This document shows positions 1-11,600 of a stretch of 64,000 bases of DNA, piece by piece. The DNA is from Eretmocerus hayati (taxonomy: Eukaryota; Arthropoda; Insecta; Hymenoptera; Aphelinidae), in contig CM056743.1 of NCBI GenBank assembly GCA_029851415.1, positions 123,410,305 through 123,474,304 on the forward strand, given 5' to 3'. A program made the position numbers and the translations under genes. Positions within the stretch are counted from its first letter, which is position 1. Each line of letters opens with the position of its first letter. Below the pieces are notes generated by a model. The model searched no databases, had not been told where the DNA came from, and was given only the letters and a program-made list of their open reading frames with translations.

Positions 1-2
1 CG

Positions 3-586
3 TGTCAAGACAATTTCCATCGACAGACACCACAAAAGCCGTAAACCTTTCTCTCCCTGAATCAGGTACCAAATGAAAAGGGGCCAAGTAATTTATGAGA
101 CGTGTGACAAGCCTTCAACCCGCGAGATGAGGAAATTGAACTAGGAAATAATGATTTTATCTGCCGAAAACATCATCTTCTCTTTCAGGAATCCAAATAA
201 ATGCAATGGAAGGTTGGAAATCTCAGAATCAGAAGTACTCAACTTTCCATGAGTCAGATTTCTCGGTAGCCAACGCCTATAGATTTCGGGAAACTCCACA
301 ACCTCACGAGGTCAACAATTTCCAAATGAATCGATAGAAAGAAGGCCATGGAGAAGGCAAGGCAGGCTATATAAAGCCCAAACTCTGCAGAAGGGGAACT
401 TCATATTTAGACGACACCGATGTCATATCATACCATATCATATCATAGACATACCATATCATATCATAGTCATATCATATCATAGACATTGTAATTGAGA
501 TTAATAAATCCTTGGTGCTTTGCCAATTAATAGCAGTCTTTTGATTTTACGGAGTCTCCAGGCATTTCCATGCCATAGTTAGGACA
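3..586 (+). mobile_element. Possible solo LTR
   Basis: The stretch begins TGTC and ends GACA. It has a TATA-like box (TATATAAAG near 368) and an AATAAA near 503, spaced as in the U3 and R regions of an LTR. No coding sequence is recognisable. Only two bases precede it in the window, so a target-site duplication cannot be tested. It could also be ordinary AT-rich DNA with chance motifs. Confidence 0.3.
421..489. repeat. Short tandem repeat, CATATCATAT-type
   Basis: A run of imperfect copies of CATATCATATCATA with interspersed GACATAC units. It lies inside the possible LTR and looks like a simple microsatellite. Confidence 0.8.
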
Positions 587-1134
587 ACCCATGCTCATAC
601 AGTCGCAACTCAGTTCTCACAAGTCAAATGTTGGCGGCAGTACTGAAGCCATTTCAAAGCAGTAAATACTTCCCATATATATATTTCTGCACACCTATGA
701 GGGCGAAATTACATGGACAGAGTAGAGTGGAAAAATCAGAGAGGAGCGTAAAAATACTGGCCAATCAGAGCGCTCTTAACTTTCCGCTCCTTCCAACAGC
801 GTGGTACCCCGTTTACATGGGCGCAGGAGAGAGGAAGAAAAACACGGCGTAAAATATTTCATCTCAAAAATTAATTAATTATGCTTCGTGCAAATTAACT
901 CATCATCTTCTGTCATGAATATTGATAGAATATGAAGTCGTCAATGATGATTTGGGCTCTCTAAAGTTCTCAGAGAAAATTTTGAAGATTGCATTTTCAC
1001 GCTACTCCGTCAAAACTACGGTGCATGTAAACCGGGGACCACGCGAAAGAGGGAGCGGAAAAGACAGCGTGTCGTCTGCTGAATGCAGCTGCTCAGGTTC
1101 TCGCATTCATGTCGCGGTCGCCGAAATTTTTCAG

Positions 1135-1468
1135 AATGCGACTGTACTTAGCTTTGATAGAATAATATGGACAATCTCAACAACGTTCAGTGATCATTCA
1201 AACAACGGGCGAAGATTAAGCAGCTGAAATATACAGTTAGCCTTTACGCAATCGCTTCCTAACCTCGAAATAGAACCGTCTACGGAGCTATGACCTAATT
1301 TTATACGATTAGAAAAATGAAGTAATGCGGTCTAATCACATATTTATTTGTCTATAATTACTCAGTTGCGCGAATATCTCCTCAATTTCAACTGAATCAA
1401 GAAATTCCATTGAAACTGCAAACAAAACATTCGAGTTCAGAGAGCGCGCCAATATTTTGAAACTCGTG
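1135..1468 (+). repeat. Direct repeat copy A
   Basis: Diverged copy of 2273-2602. Shared landmarks in order are CAGAATGCGACTGTA, TTCAGTGATCATTCAAA, CGAATATCTCCTCAA and GCGCCAATATTTTGAAA. The copy ends where the LTR-like segment starts. Confidence 0.6.
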
Positions 1469-1684
1469 TGTTGTGAGCCTACAGACGCCCGCCAGCAGAC
1501 TCGGGGCTTGAGACCCGGACCTATAAGCTCAGCCTCGCTTGAATAACCTTATAACGAGCCTTTCACTGTCACTCTGTATTTCTATTCTGTATATCGTATT
1601 CCATAACGCCAGTTCTGTGTAGAGTCAGTTAATAAAGCCACCTTAATCGTCGCCACTGCTTCCATTGTGCTTCAGCACTTAACA
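1469..1684 (+). mobile_element. Short LTR-like segment
   Basis: Begins TGTTGTGAGCC and ends CTTAACA, so the termini are TGTT/AACA. It contains AATAAA near 1632. It lies directly upstream of an ORF, as an LTR would before a gag region. A matching downstream LTR is not seen, and the primer-binding site is not recognisable. Confidence 0.35.
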
Positions 1685-1806
1685 ATCCAACGAACCCGGT
1701 CCTTCCATCGTAACGATAACAACGATCCAGAGGTCCAGCCATCCAGTAATTCCAGCAACAGCAGCAGTCGCTACCGAATAATCATAAGTACAAGGTTTGT
1801 AAGCGT

Positions 1807-2235
1807 ATGAGAAAGACCCAGTCCTCGACGGAACGGTCGACGAAAATACCAGGAGGGGCTAGTTCCGTTACCGAGGTCTATCCTGAGGAATACCAACCTC
1901 CTCTGAAGGTCTCTTATTATACACCTGAGGCCGTACTTACGCTCCGTCGCACGACAAGAGTGCTCGACCCGACCGTGTACGGCGTTTCTCCGACGGACGA
2001 TGAACGATGTCTGACTCCAGCGGACCCAAGCGTTGCCCGCGCTGCCATTTCCGATTCCCAGGAGCCAGCCGAACCGCGACCGTGTACGAGCTCTACGCCT
2101 TACAACAGGCCCGTCGTCCGTCGATTAGCACGCGCAGGCGCAGAATCGAGTAGGCCTCGAGTTATAAACGGCGCCACGCCAGATTCAACAACTGAACCAA
2201 GCGTTCCGTCTTCGCCAGAACCATCGTCCCAGTAA
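1807..2235 (+). CDS. Orphan ORF, possible retroelement gag remnant
   Basis: An open frame of 142 codons starting MRKTQSSTERSTK, rich in Ser, Pro, Thr and Arg and predicted disordered. I recognise no domain; there is no zinc knuckle, protease or polymerase motif. Placement 120 bp after an LTR-like segment suggests the N-terminal part of a gag-like protein, cut off before any diagnostic domain. The GC-rich codon use differs from the AT-rich surroundings, which supports past coding function. It could also be a chance ORF. Confidence 0.3.
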   Translation: MRKTQSSTERSTKIPGGASSVTEVYPEEYQPPLKVSYYTPEAVLTLRRTTRVLDPTVYGVSPTDDERCLTPADPSVARAAISDSQEPAEPRPCTSSTPYNRPVVRRLARAGAESSRPRVINGATPDSTTEPSVPSSPEPSSQ

Positions 2236-2272
2236 CTTCTCAGGGCTCGTTCATAACACATGCAATCGAATT

Positions 2273-2602
2273 CTTCAGAGTGCGACTGTAGTCATAGGAG
2301 TATAATCTAAACAAAAATCTCAGAAACATTCAGTGATTATTCAAATTAACGGGCTGGAAGCAGCACAATCATAATTAACTAATTAGGCATAACACAGTCG
2401 CTCATAACCTCAAAATGTAATCGCCTACGGGGATACCTACTTTTATTGGTAGAATAATGGAATCATGCTCATTTATTCATTGACAATAGTCACATCTCTG
2501 GGCGAATATCTCCTCAAATCCAACTGAATCGAGAAAATTCTTTGCGATTGTGAGCGAAATATTCGAGTTCCACAAACGCGCCAATATTTTGAATCACGAG
2601 GG
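2273..2602 (+). repeat. Direct repeat copy B
   Basis: Partner of 1135-1468, roughly three-quarters identical by eye with small indels. It runs on into the right terminal inverted repeat of the 700-2674 element. Confidence 0.6.
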
Positions 2603-2677
2603 CTGTGATTGGCTACAACTTTTTACGCTCCGCTCTGTTTTTTCCGCTCTCCGCGCTCCATGTAATTTCGCCCTAAT

Positions 2678-3394
2678 GTTCTAATTGTATAGAAAATTTC
2701 AGAATTTGCCTATTTTGCCTTTTCGAGAAAATCGACTTTTAAGTCGTCAAAATATGCCCGTCTTCCAGAGGCCACAGCTCTTCGAATATTGAGCCTAGAC
2801 CAACGTATCTGGGCTCAAATCGAAGCTCTGAATTCGCCAAAATTATTTCGGCGTCAAACAGACCACACAATGAGCGAAAGAGATAAATTACATGGTCAAA
2901 GGTTTTCGCGTGTACTGGGTATACCTATATATACGGCAAGACGGCGCGCGGAGGGGGCAACTGATCTCGAGCAGACGACAACACTGCTTTTGCGGGCTGG
3001 GCTCGCCCGGATCGACGTTTGACGGGATGACTTGGGGAATACCTGCATTGGAACCTTCTACGAGGCCAGCAGAGCAGATCTAACCCCTTGCAGATGTAAA
3101 GCGGGTGCTAGAAACCTATGCATGCATGAGATTATCGCGAGACTTGTCTTCCCGCGCTGGCGCCACCCGTCCGCCATCTCACCATATATATAGGTATACT
3201 GTCACCACGTGTAACTTAAAATCGACGGTATCATCCTTCGCGATAATCTTTCTGAAGATTTAATACCTAAAACAATTTTGGCAAATTCAGAGCTTCAATT
3301 TGAGCCCAGGTACGTTGATCTAGGCTCAATATTCGAAGAGCTGTGGCCTCTGGAAGAAATAGGCAAATTCTGAAATTTTCTATACAATCAGAAC
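2678..3394. mobile_element. Foldback element with ~120 bp arms
   Basis: The left arm starts GTTCTAATTGTATAGAAAA and the right arm ends TTTTCTATACAATCAGAAC. The match continues inward past AGAGGCCACAGCTCTTCGAA and its complement, and past GAGCCTAGACCAACGTA. The centre (about 2860-3270) is GC-richer and does not pair well. It abuts the right end of the 700-2674 element. Non-autonomous, superfamily unknown. Confidence 0.7.
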
Positions 3395-4500
3395 AGTTAG
3401 AGTCCTACCCAAAACAATTGTCACATTTTGGTCGCGGTCCAGGTTGACGTACGTGTAATTAGAGTCAATTCATAACATCAGCATGCAGCGTTTCAGTTTA
3501 GTTTAGGTAGCAGGGGCGCATCTATTCAAAATAAAATTCCTATCACCATATCTATTCTGAATTTGATTCTCATTACCAATCTCGAATCTCCACAACATGT
3601 AGAGTTGCACTCATTAAATACAAAACGACTTCTCAAGAGTAAAGGGTTAATTCTCTCCACAGACATTGAATGTTATTAATAAAAATTCATCGATACTTTT
3701 AACGTCGAATCCACCATCAAGGCTGTTTGTCCTTGTGAAGGAAATCTCACCTTTTTATTATTTTTCGGTGAATACAGCTTTCCGCGAGAATTATGCTAAC
3801 ATCATTTTAATGAAATATGGGCATTATTTCATTATACTTTATTTGATTTTATACATGGTTGCATTATAGACCTTTTACAATAACACATTAAATAATAAGG
3901 ATATCAATCACTTTTGTTTATTCACAAGTGAATTTCAGTTTTGTTCAGAGTTGAATAAGAAATTTCACATTGCCATAACCCAATGAGTGAATGAATAACT
4001 ATTTCACACCAATTTTAGACAGTGCTTAGTTAGGGACAAGGCCAAGTAAGAGGTGATCGTATCAGATGATGTAAGAGAAAGATCAGTAACACCTAGAATG
4101 AGGTGTACTTTGCATTGTTTATTTTCCTTTACAAATCTCTTATTTACAACCCAAACTACCATTTACTCATAGACACACATGGAAATAACAAGCTTTGTAA
4201 TCATTCATATCCTTGTATCAATTGCCTACTCATTCAAACACATAGGTTGAAAATTCATTCATATGTAGGAAGTACCTAAATGAATAATGCATCCACTTAA
4301 GAATAAAAACATTATATCATCTTAAAAAGTATTTTGACTCATTTCAAATGAGTCACAATATTTTGAGTAGACCATGAAATTCACATTATGTACAATCTAT
4401 TCTATCTAAGACGTCATCATCAGAGAAATAACGACAAAGAAGCATCATTCATGAGTTAAGAACGTGCAAAGCACTGGCATTATAATGAGTTATTCAGCAG
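3395..4500. other. Gene-free stretch
   Basis: AT-rich DNA with no ORF that resembles a gene. Its right part probably contains the 3' UTR of the minus-strand HIG1 gene. Confidence 0.6.
4118..4123 (-). promoter_or_regulatory. Candidate polyadenylation signal of the HIG1 gene
   Basis: AATAAA on the minus strand, about 380 bases after the HIG1 stop codon. Other variants nearby cannot be excluded. Confidence 0.35.
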
Positions 4501-4872
4501 TTACTCCTTTTTCTCTTTCTTACTCAGATAATGTTTATCCAATGTGTTGTAAATCATCCCACACATTAAGCATCCGACTACTGCAGATTGTGCCGCTACT
4601 CTTAGTTGCATTATAAACAAGGAGGGAGAAACCAGGTATCCTTGCGTTTTATATCTGCGGTATCCCAACCCAAGTGCTCCAACCATTCCAATGATACCTT
4701 GAGTGAATTATTTTGCTTGTTATTGAGCTTCTCAATGTTTTGATGAAATCAAGTTCTTACCAGCCATGACAAATGGTTTTGTCTTGAATTGGTTAATTAC
4801 AGTATCCTTCAGGGATTCATCTTCTTCCTCAAAGAAAGACGATAGCTCAGTGGGAGGCTGTTGTTCAGACAT
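4501..4872 (-). CDS. HIGD1A: HIG1 domain family member 1-type mitochondrial protein
   Basis: Two coding exons, 4872-4761 and 4697-4501, joined G|GT across a 63 bp intron, give 102 residues. The protein starts MSEQQPPTELSSFFEEED and ends KKEKKE. An acidic N-terminal segment is followed by the HIG1 domain: first membrane segment near residues 34-50 (PFVMAGIIGMVGALGLGY), a linker, then the family motif QLRVAAQSAVVG leading into the second membrane segment. Length and the RVAAQ motif fit HIGD1 rather than HIGD2. Family members sit in the inner mitochondrial membrane and modulate respiratory complexes III and IV. A splice acceptor (TTTCACAG) lies 17 bases before the ATG, so a separate 5' UTR exon upstream is likely. 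Divergently arranged to HMBS, 1.8 kb away. Confidence 0.88.
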
Positions 4873-6696
4873 TGTGATATTTCGCTAACCTGTGAAATAA
4901 AACATCACCAAATAATTTTAAGCAGCAAATGTAAATAAGCTTCCAGCAAATACCAAATAACTCTAGTCGCTGTCTATCAGACTGCTAAAAGATTCTTTAT
5001 AATGAATATTTTCTCACAGAATCATATTACATCTGCATCTTTAAGTTTTTTTACGCATATCTATTAAACATATATGATTTGACATATTGATGGGACAGAT
5101 AAATGAACCAAAATAGTTCGCGCTGTGCACTTGCTCACATCATTGGCCCATCACCTAGTCATTTCCAGTCATAATTGTATGCTGGGGTTTTTAATGTTGT
5201 GTCACCTTGCAAGTATAAGATTAGTCTAAGCAATATAATCAAACTGTCTAAAAAAATTATGGAAATTACACAACATGTGCTAATTGCAGAAACAAGTGCG
5301 GAAAGAACCAGAGGTGTGTAGGTAAAGCTTGCATACTTACTTTTTGGGGCAAAGCGTCAAATTATCATGTAAATCACAAAGGTCGAACTTGAAAATTTTC
5401 AATGATGGATTATGTGCCACAAACTGAAAAATATAATCATCTCACTAGCCGCATGCCAAATCCGTCTGACAAGCATTGCAGACAGCTCGAGGCTTTACCC
5501 TTGAAAATTTATCTATAGATAGAACCCCTTTGACCGCCAATCGTCCACCTTCCAACCCGTGATCACATCGCAACACAATCGCGACGGATCATGAGAAGCA
5601 AAACTGTACATATTATACCACGTGATCGATTCATCGCGCAAGCTCATGACAAGCTCATGAACGTCAAACGCAAGTCAAACGTGTGTAATCTATATAGGTA
5701 TAAATATATTTATCCTCTTACACTTTACTCTATCAGTGCGGGTGGATAAGGACGAGATTTACGTAAGATCCCATCTCCATTACAGAAGTATGACTTCTTT
5801 TTCTTAAATTGATACTCTGATTCGTATCATCTCGCTCTCACCTCTCATCCATGCAATTACCTGGAGGGTCTCTACAATGAAGGAATCATCGTAATTTTAC
5901 GTAATCTTTCTCACCATCCCTCCTTTTCATTGCAGACATCTGACACCTCAGGTCCTACATGGTTTAGATACGAGGCTGTTCGAACTGCTGGATTGCAATT
6001 GGTTCTGGGCATGGCAATGGGCCTACGATTGGGGGATAAAGTGCTTCATGCTTCATATGGACGATATCATTATAGAGGTAGCCCGTAGCAGAAGCAATGA
6101 TAGTCATGACTTTCCATTTCTATAGTACGTAGAAAGTCCGCTTGGAGCAAAAGGAGATTGTAGATGTAATCGCAAAGCAATGTCTCTGAATGAATTGGAA
6201 TTCCTTGAACGAAAATTAGACGTATTTTCCTCAGTCGTGCGGTAATTATAAGTGTCCAAGGCCGCGAGAATTCATCAATCAAGATGGATGTATCAGTGCC
6301 GAGGAATCCACGAAGCCACCTGTGACAGTAGAGATTATCAGCCTCATGATAGCACAAAACGCAATTTAGCACGTGCCAAAATTCGATTATGCCCCGCCTG
6401 AAGATTGTTTCTGTGTCAATTGTGTCGAAAAGTGTTTTAATTTGTTAATTACATGTGTTGAAAGTTTTCACGTTGTCTCGTGCCTGTGTTGGAAACGTCG
6501 GCCTCCAGAAAATTATAATCTCAGAGCGGTTCAGGTTCCCACTGGGTCATTGTGGTATAGAGATGATTATGAAATCCTTGCCATATTGTGTGGGTCCTTG
6601 ATACACTTTCATAGTAGAGAAGTGCTCTCACTTAAGTAACCCAGTAATCTTCTCCATCAAACTATTCACCTCTAGTGTCTGGATCTGTGCACAAAA
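4873..6696. other. Intergenic region between HIG1 gene and HMBS
   Basis: Contains the 5' UTR and promoter of the HIG1 gene and the upstream region of HMBS. A plausible small intron (donor GTAAG at 5764, acceptor TTGCAG ending 5935) lies in it. Several short ORFs on both strands overlap with no protein-like features. Confidence 0.5.
5936..6089 (+). other. Exon-like open segment of unknown identity
   Basis: It follows a good acceptor (polypyrimidine tract then TTGCAG). One frame reads TSDTSGPTWFRYEAVRTAG and runs through a hydrophobic stretch with two GLRLG/GMAMG-like glycine repeats to a stop near 6089. A second frame is also open for more than 60 codons, so coding is uncertain. It could be an untranslated 5' exon of HMBS or of a non-coding transcript. 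Confidence 0.2.
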
Positions 6697-7767
6697 ATGA
6701 CTACAGAGCCACAAAATACTTTCCGGGTAGGCTCGCGGAAGAGTCAGTTGGCTCTCATTCAGACTGAATATGTGATAAAGTGTTTGAAAGAGCACAATCC
6801 AGATACGTCCTTCAAGATAGTGACTATGAATACGAAAGGAGATAAGATACTTGATATTCCACTGCCAAAAATAGGTGAAAAATCTTTATTCACGGAAGAA
6901 CTGGAGAATGCCCTCGAGAATAATAGAGTGGATTTTCTTGTCCATTCGTTGAAAGATTTGCCAACTACGCTGAGAGAAGGTTTAGCTGTTGGTGCCATTC
7001 TCAAAAGAGAAGATTCACGGGATGCAGTTGTTATGTCAAATGCATTCAGTTCTCATACCTTAGAAACCCTGCCACCTGGTAGTGTCATTGGTACCAGCTC
7101 TTTACGGCGATCTGCATTTTTAGCCAGAAATTTGAAGCACTTGAAAGTTGAAACAATAAGAGGAAATCTTAACACAAGGTTCAAGAAACTGGATGATGAA
7201 GATGGAAAGTATGCTGCTATAATATTAGCTGTTGCAGGATTGAAAAGAATGGGCTTGGAGAATCGAATAAGTCAGTATTTGGAAGCAGAAGAGACTCTTT
7301 ATGCTGTAGGTCAAGGTGCCTTAGCAGTTGAATGCAGAGAGTCAGATCCTAGAGTATTATCCCTATTAGAACCTCTGATAGATTTACACACCACACTGCG
7401 ATGTGTTGCAGAAAGATCATTCTTGAAATTTTTGGGAGGTGGTTGTTCAGCCCCTGTTGGGGTGTGCAGTACATTAGAGAATAAGGAACTCTCAATAACA
7501 GGGGCTGTTTGGTCGCTTGATGGAAACACATTCATTAAAGACTCTTTAAAATGTAAATTATACATGCCTAATGATGATGGTGAGCCACCCAAAAAGTGTC
7601 CTTACAGGGAACCCCGCACTTATTGTGGAGTTGTACCAGGAAATATAAATGCTATCAGTTTGTACGGTGCAGAACAGTTAGGTAAAGATGTTGCTGAAAA
7701 TCTGATAAAACAAGATGCTTTAGAAATAATGTCAGATGCTAGGAATGAAATTCTGAGTTCTACTTGA
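6697..7767 (+). CDS. HMBS: Hydroxymethylbilane synthase (porphobilinogen deaminase)
   Basis: A complete 356-residue protein in one uninterrupted frame. The enzyme condenses four porphobilinogen molecules into hydroxymethylbilane, the third step of haem synthesis, in the cytosol. Visible family marks are VGSRKSQLAL (11-20), the catalytic aspartate D87 in VHSLKDLPT, GTSSLRRSA (132-140), the substrate-binding RGNLNTR near 156-161, YAVGQGALAVECR (202-214), and C250 in GGGCSAPVG, which attaches the dipyrromethane cofactor. Length matches the animal enzyme (about 360). The start is the first ATG before the conserved domain, with AAAA before it. No intron is needed, which is unusual for this gene in animals, but no frame damage is visible, so it is probably functional. 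Confidence 0.97.
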   Translation: MTTEPQNTFRVGSRKSQLALIQTEYVIKCLKEHNPDTSFKIVTMNTKGDKILDIPLPKIGEKSLFTEELENALENNRVDFLVHSLKDLPTTLREGLAVGAILKREDSRDAVVMSNAFSSHTLETLPPGSVIGTSSLRRSAFLARNLKHLKVETIRGNLNTRFKKLDDEDGKYAAIILAVAGLKRMGLENRISQYLEAEETLYAVGQGALAVECRESDPRVLSLLEPLIDLHTTLRCVAERSFLKFLGGGCSAPVGVCSTLENKELSITGAVWSLDGNTFIKDSLKCKLYMPNDDGEPPKKCPYREPRTYCGVVPGNINAISLYGAEQLGKDVAENLIKQDALEIMSDARNEILSST

Positions 7768-7927
7768 CTGTTTTCGTTGGTGGTGGAACTGTATTGTAGA
7801 TTGTATAGTGTACAAACAAAAGTCTTCTGTGTCAGTCGAGAAATATGAATTGTATTTATGGTTGGAAGGGCTATAACATATTGTTGCTTTTCATACTGTT
7901 ATATTACGAGATTATTATATGGAGATT

Positions 7928-7950
7928 TATATATATATATATTATATATA
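7928..7950. repeat. TA microsatellite
   Basis: Interrupted (TA)n run in the 3' UTR of HMBS. Confidence 0.85.
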
Positions 7951-7967
7951 TTTATTGGACTTGGAAA

Positions 7968-7973
7968 AATAAA
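7968..7973 (+). promoter_or_regulatory. HMBS polyadenylation signal
   Basis: AATAAA about 200 bases after the HMBS stop, followed by GT-rich sequence (TGTTTTTGTATC) as expected for a cleavage region. A second AATAAT overlaps it. Confidence 0.6.
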
Positions 7974-8668
7974 TAATGTTTTTGTATCAAGTTACTGAAC
8001 TTTCTAACTGTTTGCATTTGAATCCTACAATGATTCTGTTACTTGACACTTTTCTCTCATCGCTGTCATCATTCAATGAGCTTACCATGAATACAATAGT
8101 ATGTTCATAAAAGTTAGTAACGGATTTTTGAACTCTTGAGAGGGATATTAGATGCCAGTATTGCTTTGAGAGATATGGATGAAAACAGAACTAAAAAATG
8201 CTATTGCTAAAACACTGTCTAAAATGCCTTTTTCTTTTTGGCATTATAATACGTAACTCTTTGTCTTGACTTCAAAACATGGAACCCAGCTCATCATACA
8301 CGTGAGAATTTCAGAAAGAAGATCCAATGCACTATTTCAGCACTTCTACTTTGACAATCCACGAAGTGTATCCATTTGTATCGAAAACAATTTTGAATTC
8401 AGCGCGCTTGTCGCCATCTTTCACTGGACTGCCACTTCCGGCAAGAAGGCCATCAGTTTCGCTTCCGGTGCTTCTCTGCCGGCCGCGCAGCGCGCACACA
8501 TGCGCTCGTCAGTTTTGGAGCAAACTCCAAGCAATGCATATCTTTCTGTGAAAATTATCAGTCGACATAGTCGAATTTTGGCTTTTACGCCTTGTTTCGA
8601 AGATATATTGAGGCTTCACCTAATTCTGAAAATTGTCTATCCAGTGCTTGGATAGTTGAAGGAAAAAA

Positions 8669-11600
8669 ATGGGTGACGCCAAGGCATTTTTGCATCAGTG
8701 GTGTGCAAAAACTACAACAGAACCCAACTTCGAAGTTCGACCCACGGGTAAGTGCAGCCATTTTGTATTAATGCTGTTATATGCCGGCATGCACCGGGAC
8801 GACGCTTTTTATCACAAACTGATTTTCGTGGATTGATAGAGCGCAATTTATTAATTATTTTATCAATCCTTCCCTCATACCAAGTACAACCTCCTGTCCC
8901 TTCTACCATTGATGATTTCAGCGGGGCTGTTACACTGTATCCAACTGTATAGCTCTGTATAATAATGAATTACTTTGAGTGGCTTGGCGTCATTCTAATC
9001 CACTTATAGATACTCTTGTTTTTATGTCCTCATTATCTCATGAAACACATCCTTCAAGCTCTAATATCTATTGTCCAATATCCAGTTTCTTTACTATGGA
9101 TCCCTCTTCTCACTCAATTGCTAGTACTGAGATCCACGCCATCCTGATTATTCAGCCTTTGTGTGTTAATATGAATTTGTAACAATGTAGGGTACCATGT
9201 AAGGTAAATAGATTCAAACTATTTATCTATTATTTACACATATGCTCTCAAGACCTTTTACATTCTCTTACGATTAATGGTGCAGATTAAAATGCAAAAT
9301 TTCAGTTCAGACCAAATAATTTTGACGAAATTATTGGATCACGAAAGAGTGCATTTGGAGAATGCTTTTTTTGCTCTCTCAATTTTTCTCTCATCAAGTA
9401 TCTGTCTGTGTTATGGATCAATTATTTCAAAGAATGGTATAGTTTAGTTCCAACTTTGATTTTTCTAGGTCCCAAACACAGGCAAAGGTTCCTTTGTGAA
9501 TTAAGAGTGAATGGATATGACTATGTTGCCGTTGGTAACTCTACCAACAAGAAAGATTCCCAAGGAAATGCATCACGAGATTTTATCAACTACTTAGTCC
9601 GCACTGGGAAAATCAATGCACAAGATGTGCCAGCTGATGTCAACACACCTGCTCCATCAGCAGATGCAGTCCCAGCTAATAATCATAGCACACCCAACAG
9701 ATCAGTCTTTAGGGATGGAATGGGACCAAATGATTTTGGCCAAGCCTATAGGCCCTACAGTGATCGGGGAGAGAATTACACGTACATAGATCGCATAGCT
9801 GAACAAAAGCGTGTAGAAGATGCTGAAGATGTTGATGTAAACTCAGCCATTCATGGAAATTGGACTTTTGAAAATGCCAAGTCAAAGCTTCACCAATTCC
9901 TCCAAATCAATAAAATCAATTCAGACTATAGATACACTCCAGTAGGACCAGATAGTACCAGGCAAGAAACTTTTTATCATGAATATCTTGTTATTACCTT
10001 CATCATGTCTTGAATGAAAATTCTGTCAAACATGGAATGAAACTGAAAGCCAACCCAGTAAACATTTTCTGAAAAGTTTACACTGAATGTTATATCTAAT
10101 TCAAGTGAACTTTTCGCATGAAACAAAGCTCTTGCCCTTCCCATGTTACATTTCTATTCAGTTTGTAAATGAAATCTTGATGCTTCATCTACTCTCTGAA
10201 GTCTGATAATGATATTCGATTATCACATAGGAGACCATTTTGGAGCACAGCATTCAAACAACATGAAGAAAAACAAATCCATTCGTTGTTTTATTCATAT
10301 TCAAAGTGGCGAATGATTTGCTTGTGAACAATCAAAATCTTTTGGAAAATGTCTTTGTCTAACTGATTTTGATTTTTCAATTGATTCAAGAGTTTTTGTT
10401 AAATTTGTGTAACCAAAACTTTTATTGAATGGTTCAATGATGGTTTTGGTGCTGCTTTTTGCAGATGTATGATCACTGTGCTCCAATTTGGTCATGGATA
10501 ATCTAGAGTGGTGAGTAGTTTTGCAATTGTATCTTTGAAACATTGTAAAATCTAAGATTACTCAATTCATTGTGTGATGCAACTGAATTCATGTTCTTTA
10601 CTTGACTTCCTTTAGGAGCTTTGTGGCAGAGATGTCCTTTTATGTCAAGCAACTTGGTAGAAGTAAGTACCTCCCCCTGGGAATCGTACTTTGAATTTCA
10701 ATTGCTAACTCATGTTTTTTGTGCAGCTATTACTGGTAGAGAAACTGGCTCCAACAAGCAAACGGCTTCAAAGAGTTGTGCTCTCTCATTAGTGAGACAA
10801 CTGTACCATCTTGGAGTTATAGAAGCTTTCAGTGGAACCCTCAAAACAAGGAAGGATACTGATCAGATGAAGCCATATCCAGTGAAAATTTCACCTGAAC
10901 TGGAACAGGAAGTTAATTCTGTTCTTGAAGCACTTGAAATCAGGCCTGTCAACGTGAATGTGAGTTTTTTGGTTTATATATAGTGATCACAATCACCAGT
11001 CGATCCCATTTTGTTTTGAGTGTCACTATTACATAATATGTTTCCAAGGAGATTCTTCGATTTTGCTTATTCCTACTGACACTAGACCCTATTAAATGGA
11101 TGCTATCCTCGAAACTTTCTCATTCTTTAAGTTATCTTCTTTTTTGTTCTTATTTCTATGTCAGTCTCAGAAACAATTCGACTTTACCCAATAAACAGAC
11201 AGTAACATGTAGTATCAAAGTTCAATTTTGGCATGTAATATACGTGTGTTGTTTTTCTTGCTGTATTGTTGCACTTGTTTTTAAATTAATATTCTCAACC
11301 TCAGCAACAACCTCAAGCCAAACCAGAGGGTCCAGATGCTACAGTTCCAGGAATTTCCCTGGTTACAAACCAGGTATTGGACGACTTCATTTCTTCCAAA
11401 CCTCAACCAGCTGGTGTAGTTAGCTGGTCCCCACCTCAACCTAACTGGAACCCGTGGACTGGTTGTAACATTGATGAAGGACCACTTGCATCCATGGCCC
11501 TTGAGCAATTATCGGAAGATATTATGAAGGAAGATCGAGGTCGTTTGCAGAATCACGTAGATCTGCAGCAAAGCATTAAAGCTAGACAAAAATTGCCAGT

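Larger units (their letters stand above)
700..2674. mobile_element. Decayed TIR element, AGGGCGAAATTACATGGA ends
   Basis: The left end AGGGCGAAATTACATGGA (700) is mirrored by TCCATGTAATTTCGCCCT at the right end (to 2674). The mirror continues inward through a diverged segment (GGAGCGTAAAAA with TTTTTACGCTCC). Inside are two diverged direct copies, about 1135-1468 and 2273-2602, both holding GAATATCTCCTCAA and GCGCCAATATTTTGAA. Between them sits an LTR-like piece with an ORF. No transposase is visible, so this is a non-autonomous element carrying an internal duplication or insertion. Superfamily unknown. Confidence 0.55.
7768..8668. other. HMBS 3' region and helicase promoter region
   Basis: The first 200 bases are HMBS 3' UTR, ending near AATAAA at 7968. 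The segment around 8400-8530 is richer in CpG (GCGCGC, CCGGCCGCGC) and probably belongs to the promoter and 5' UTR of the downstream helicase gene. Confidence 0.5.

Noticed and set aside
6070..6639. 100-codon minus-strand and 88-codon plus-strand ORFs upstream of HMBS
   Set aside because: No domain, odd composition, overlapping exon-like sequence; likely chance.
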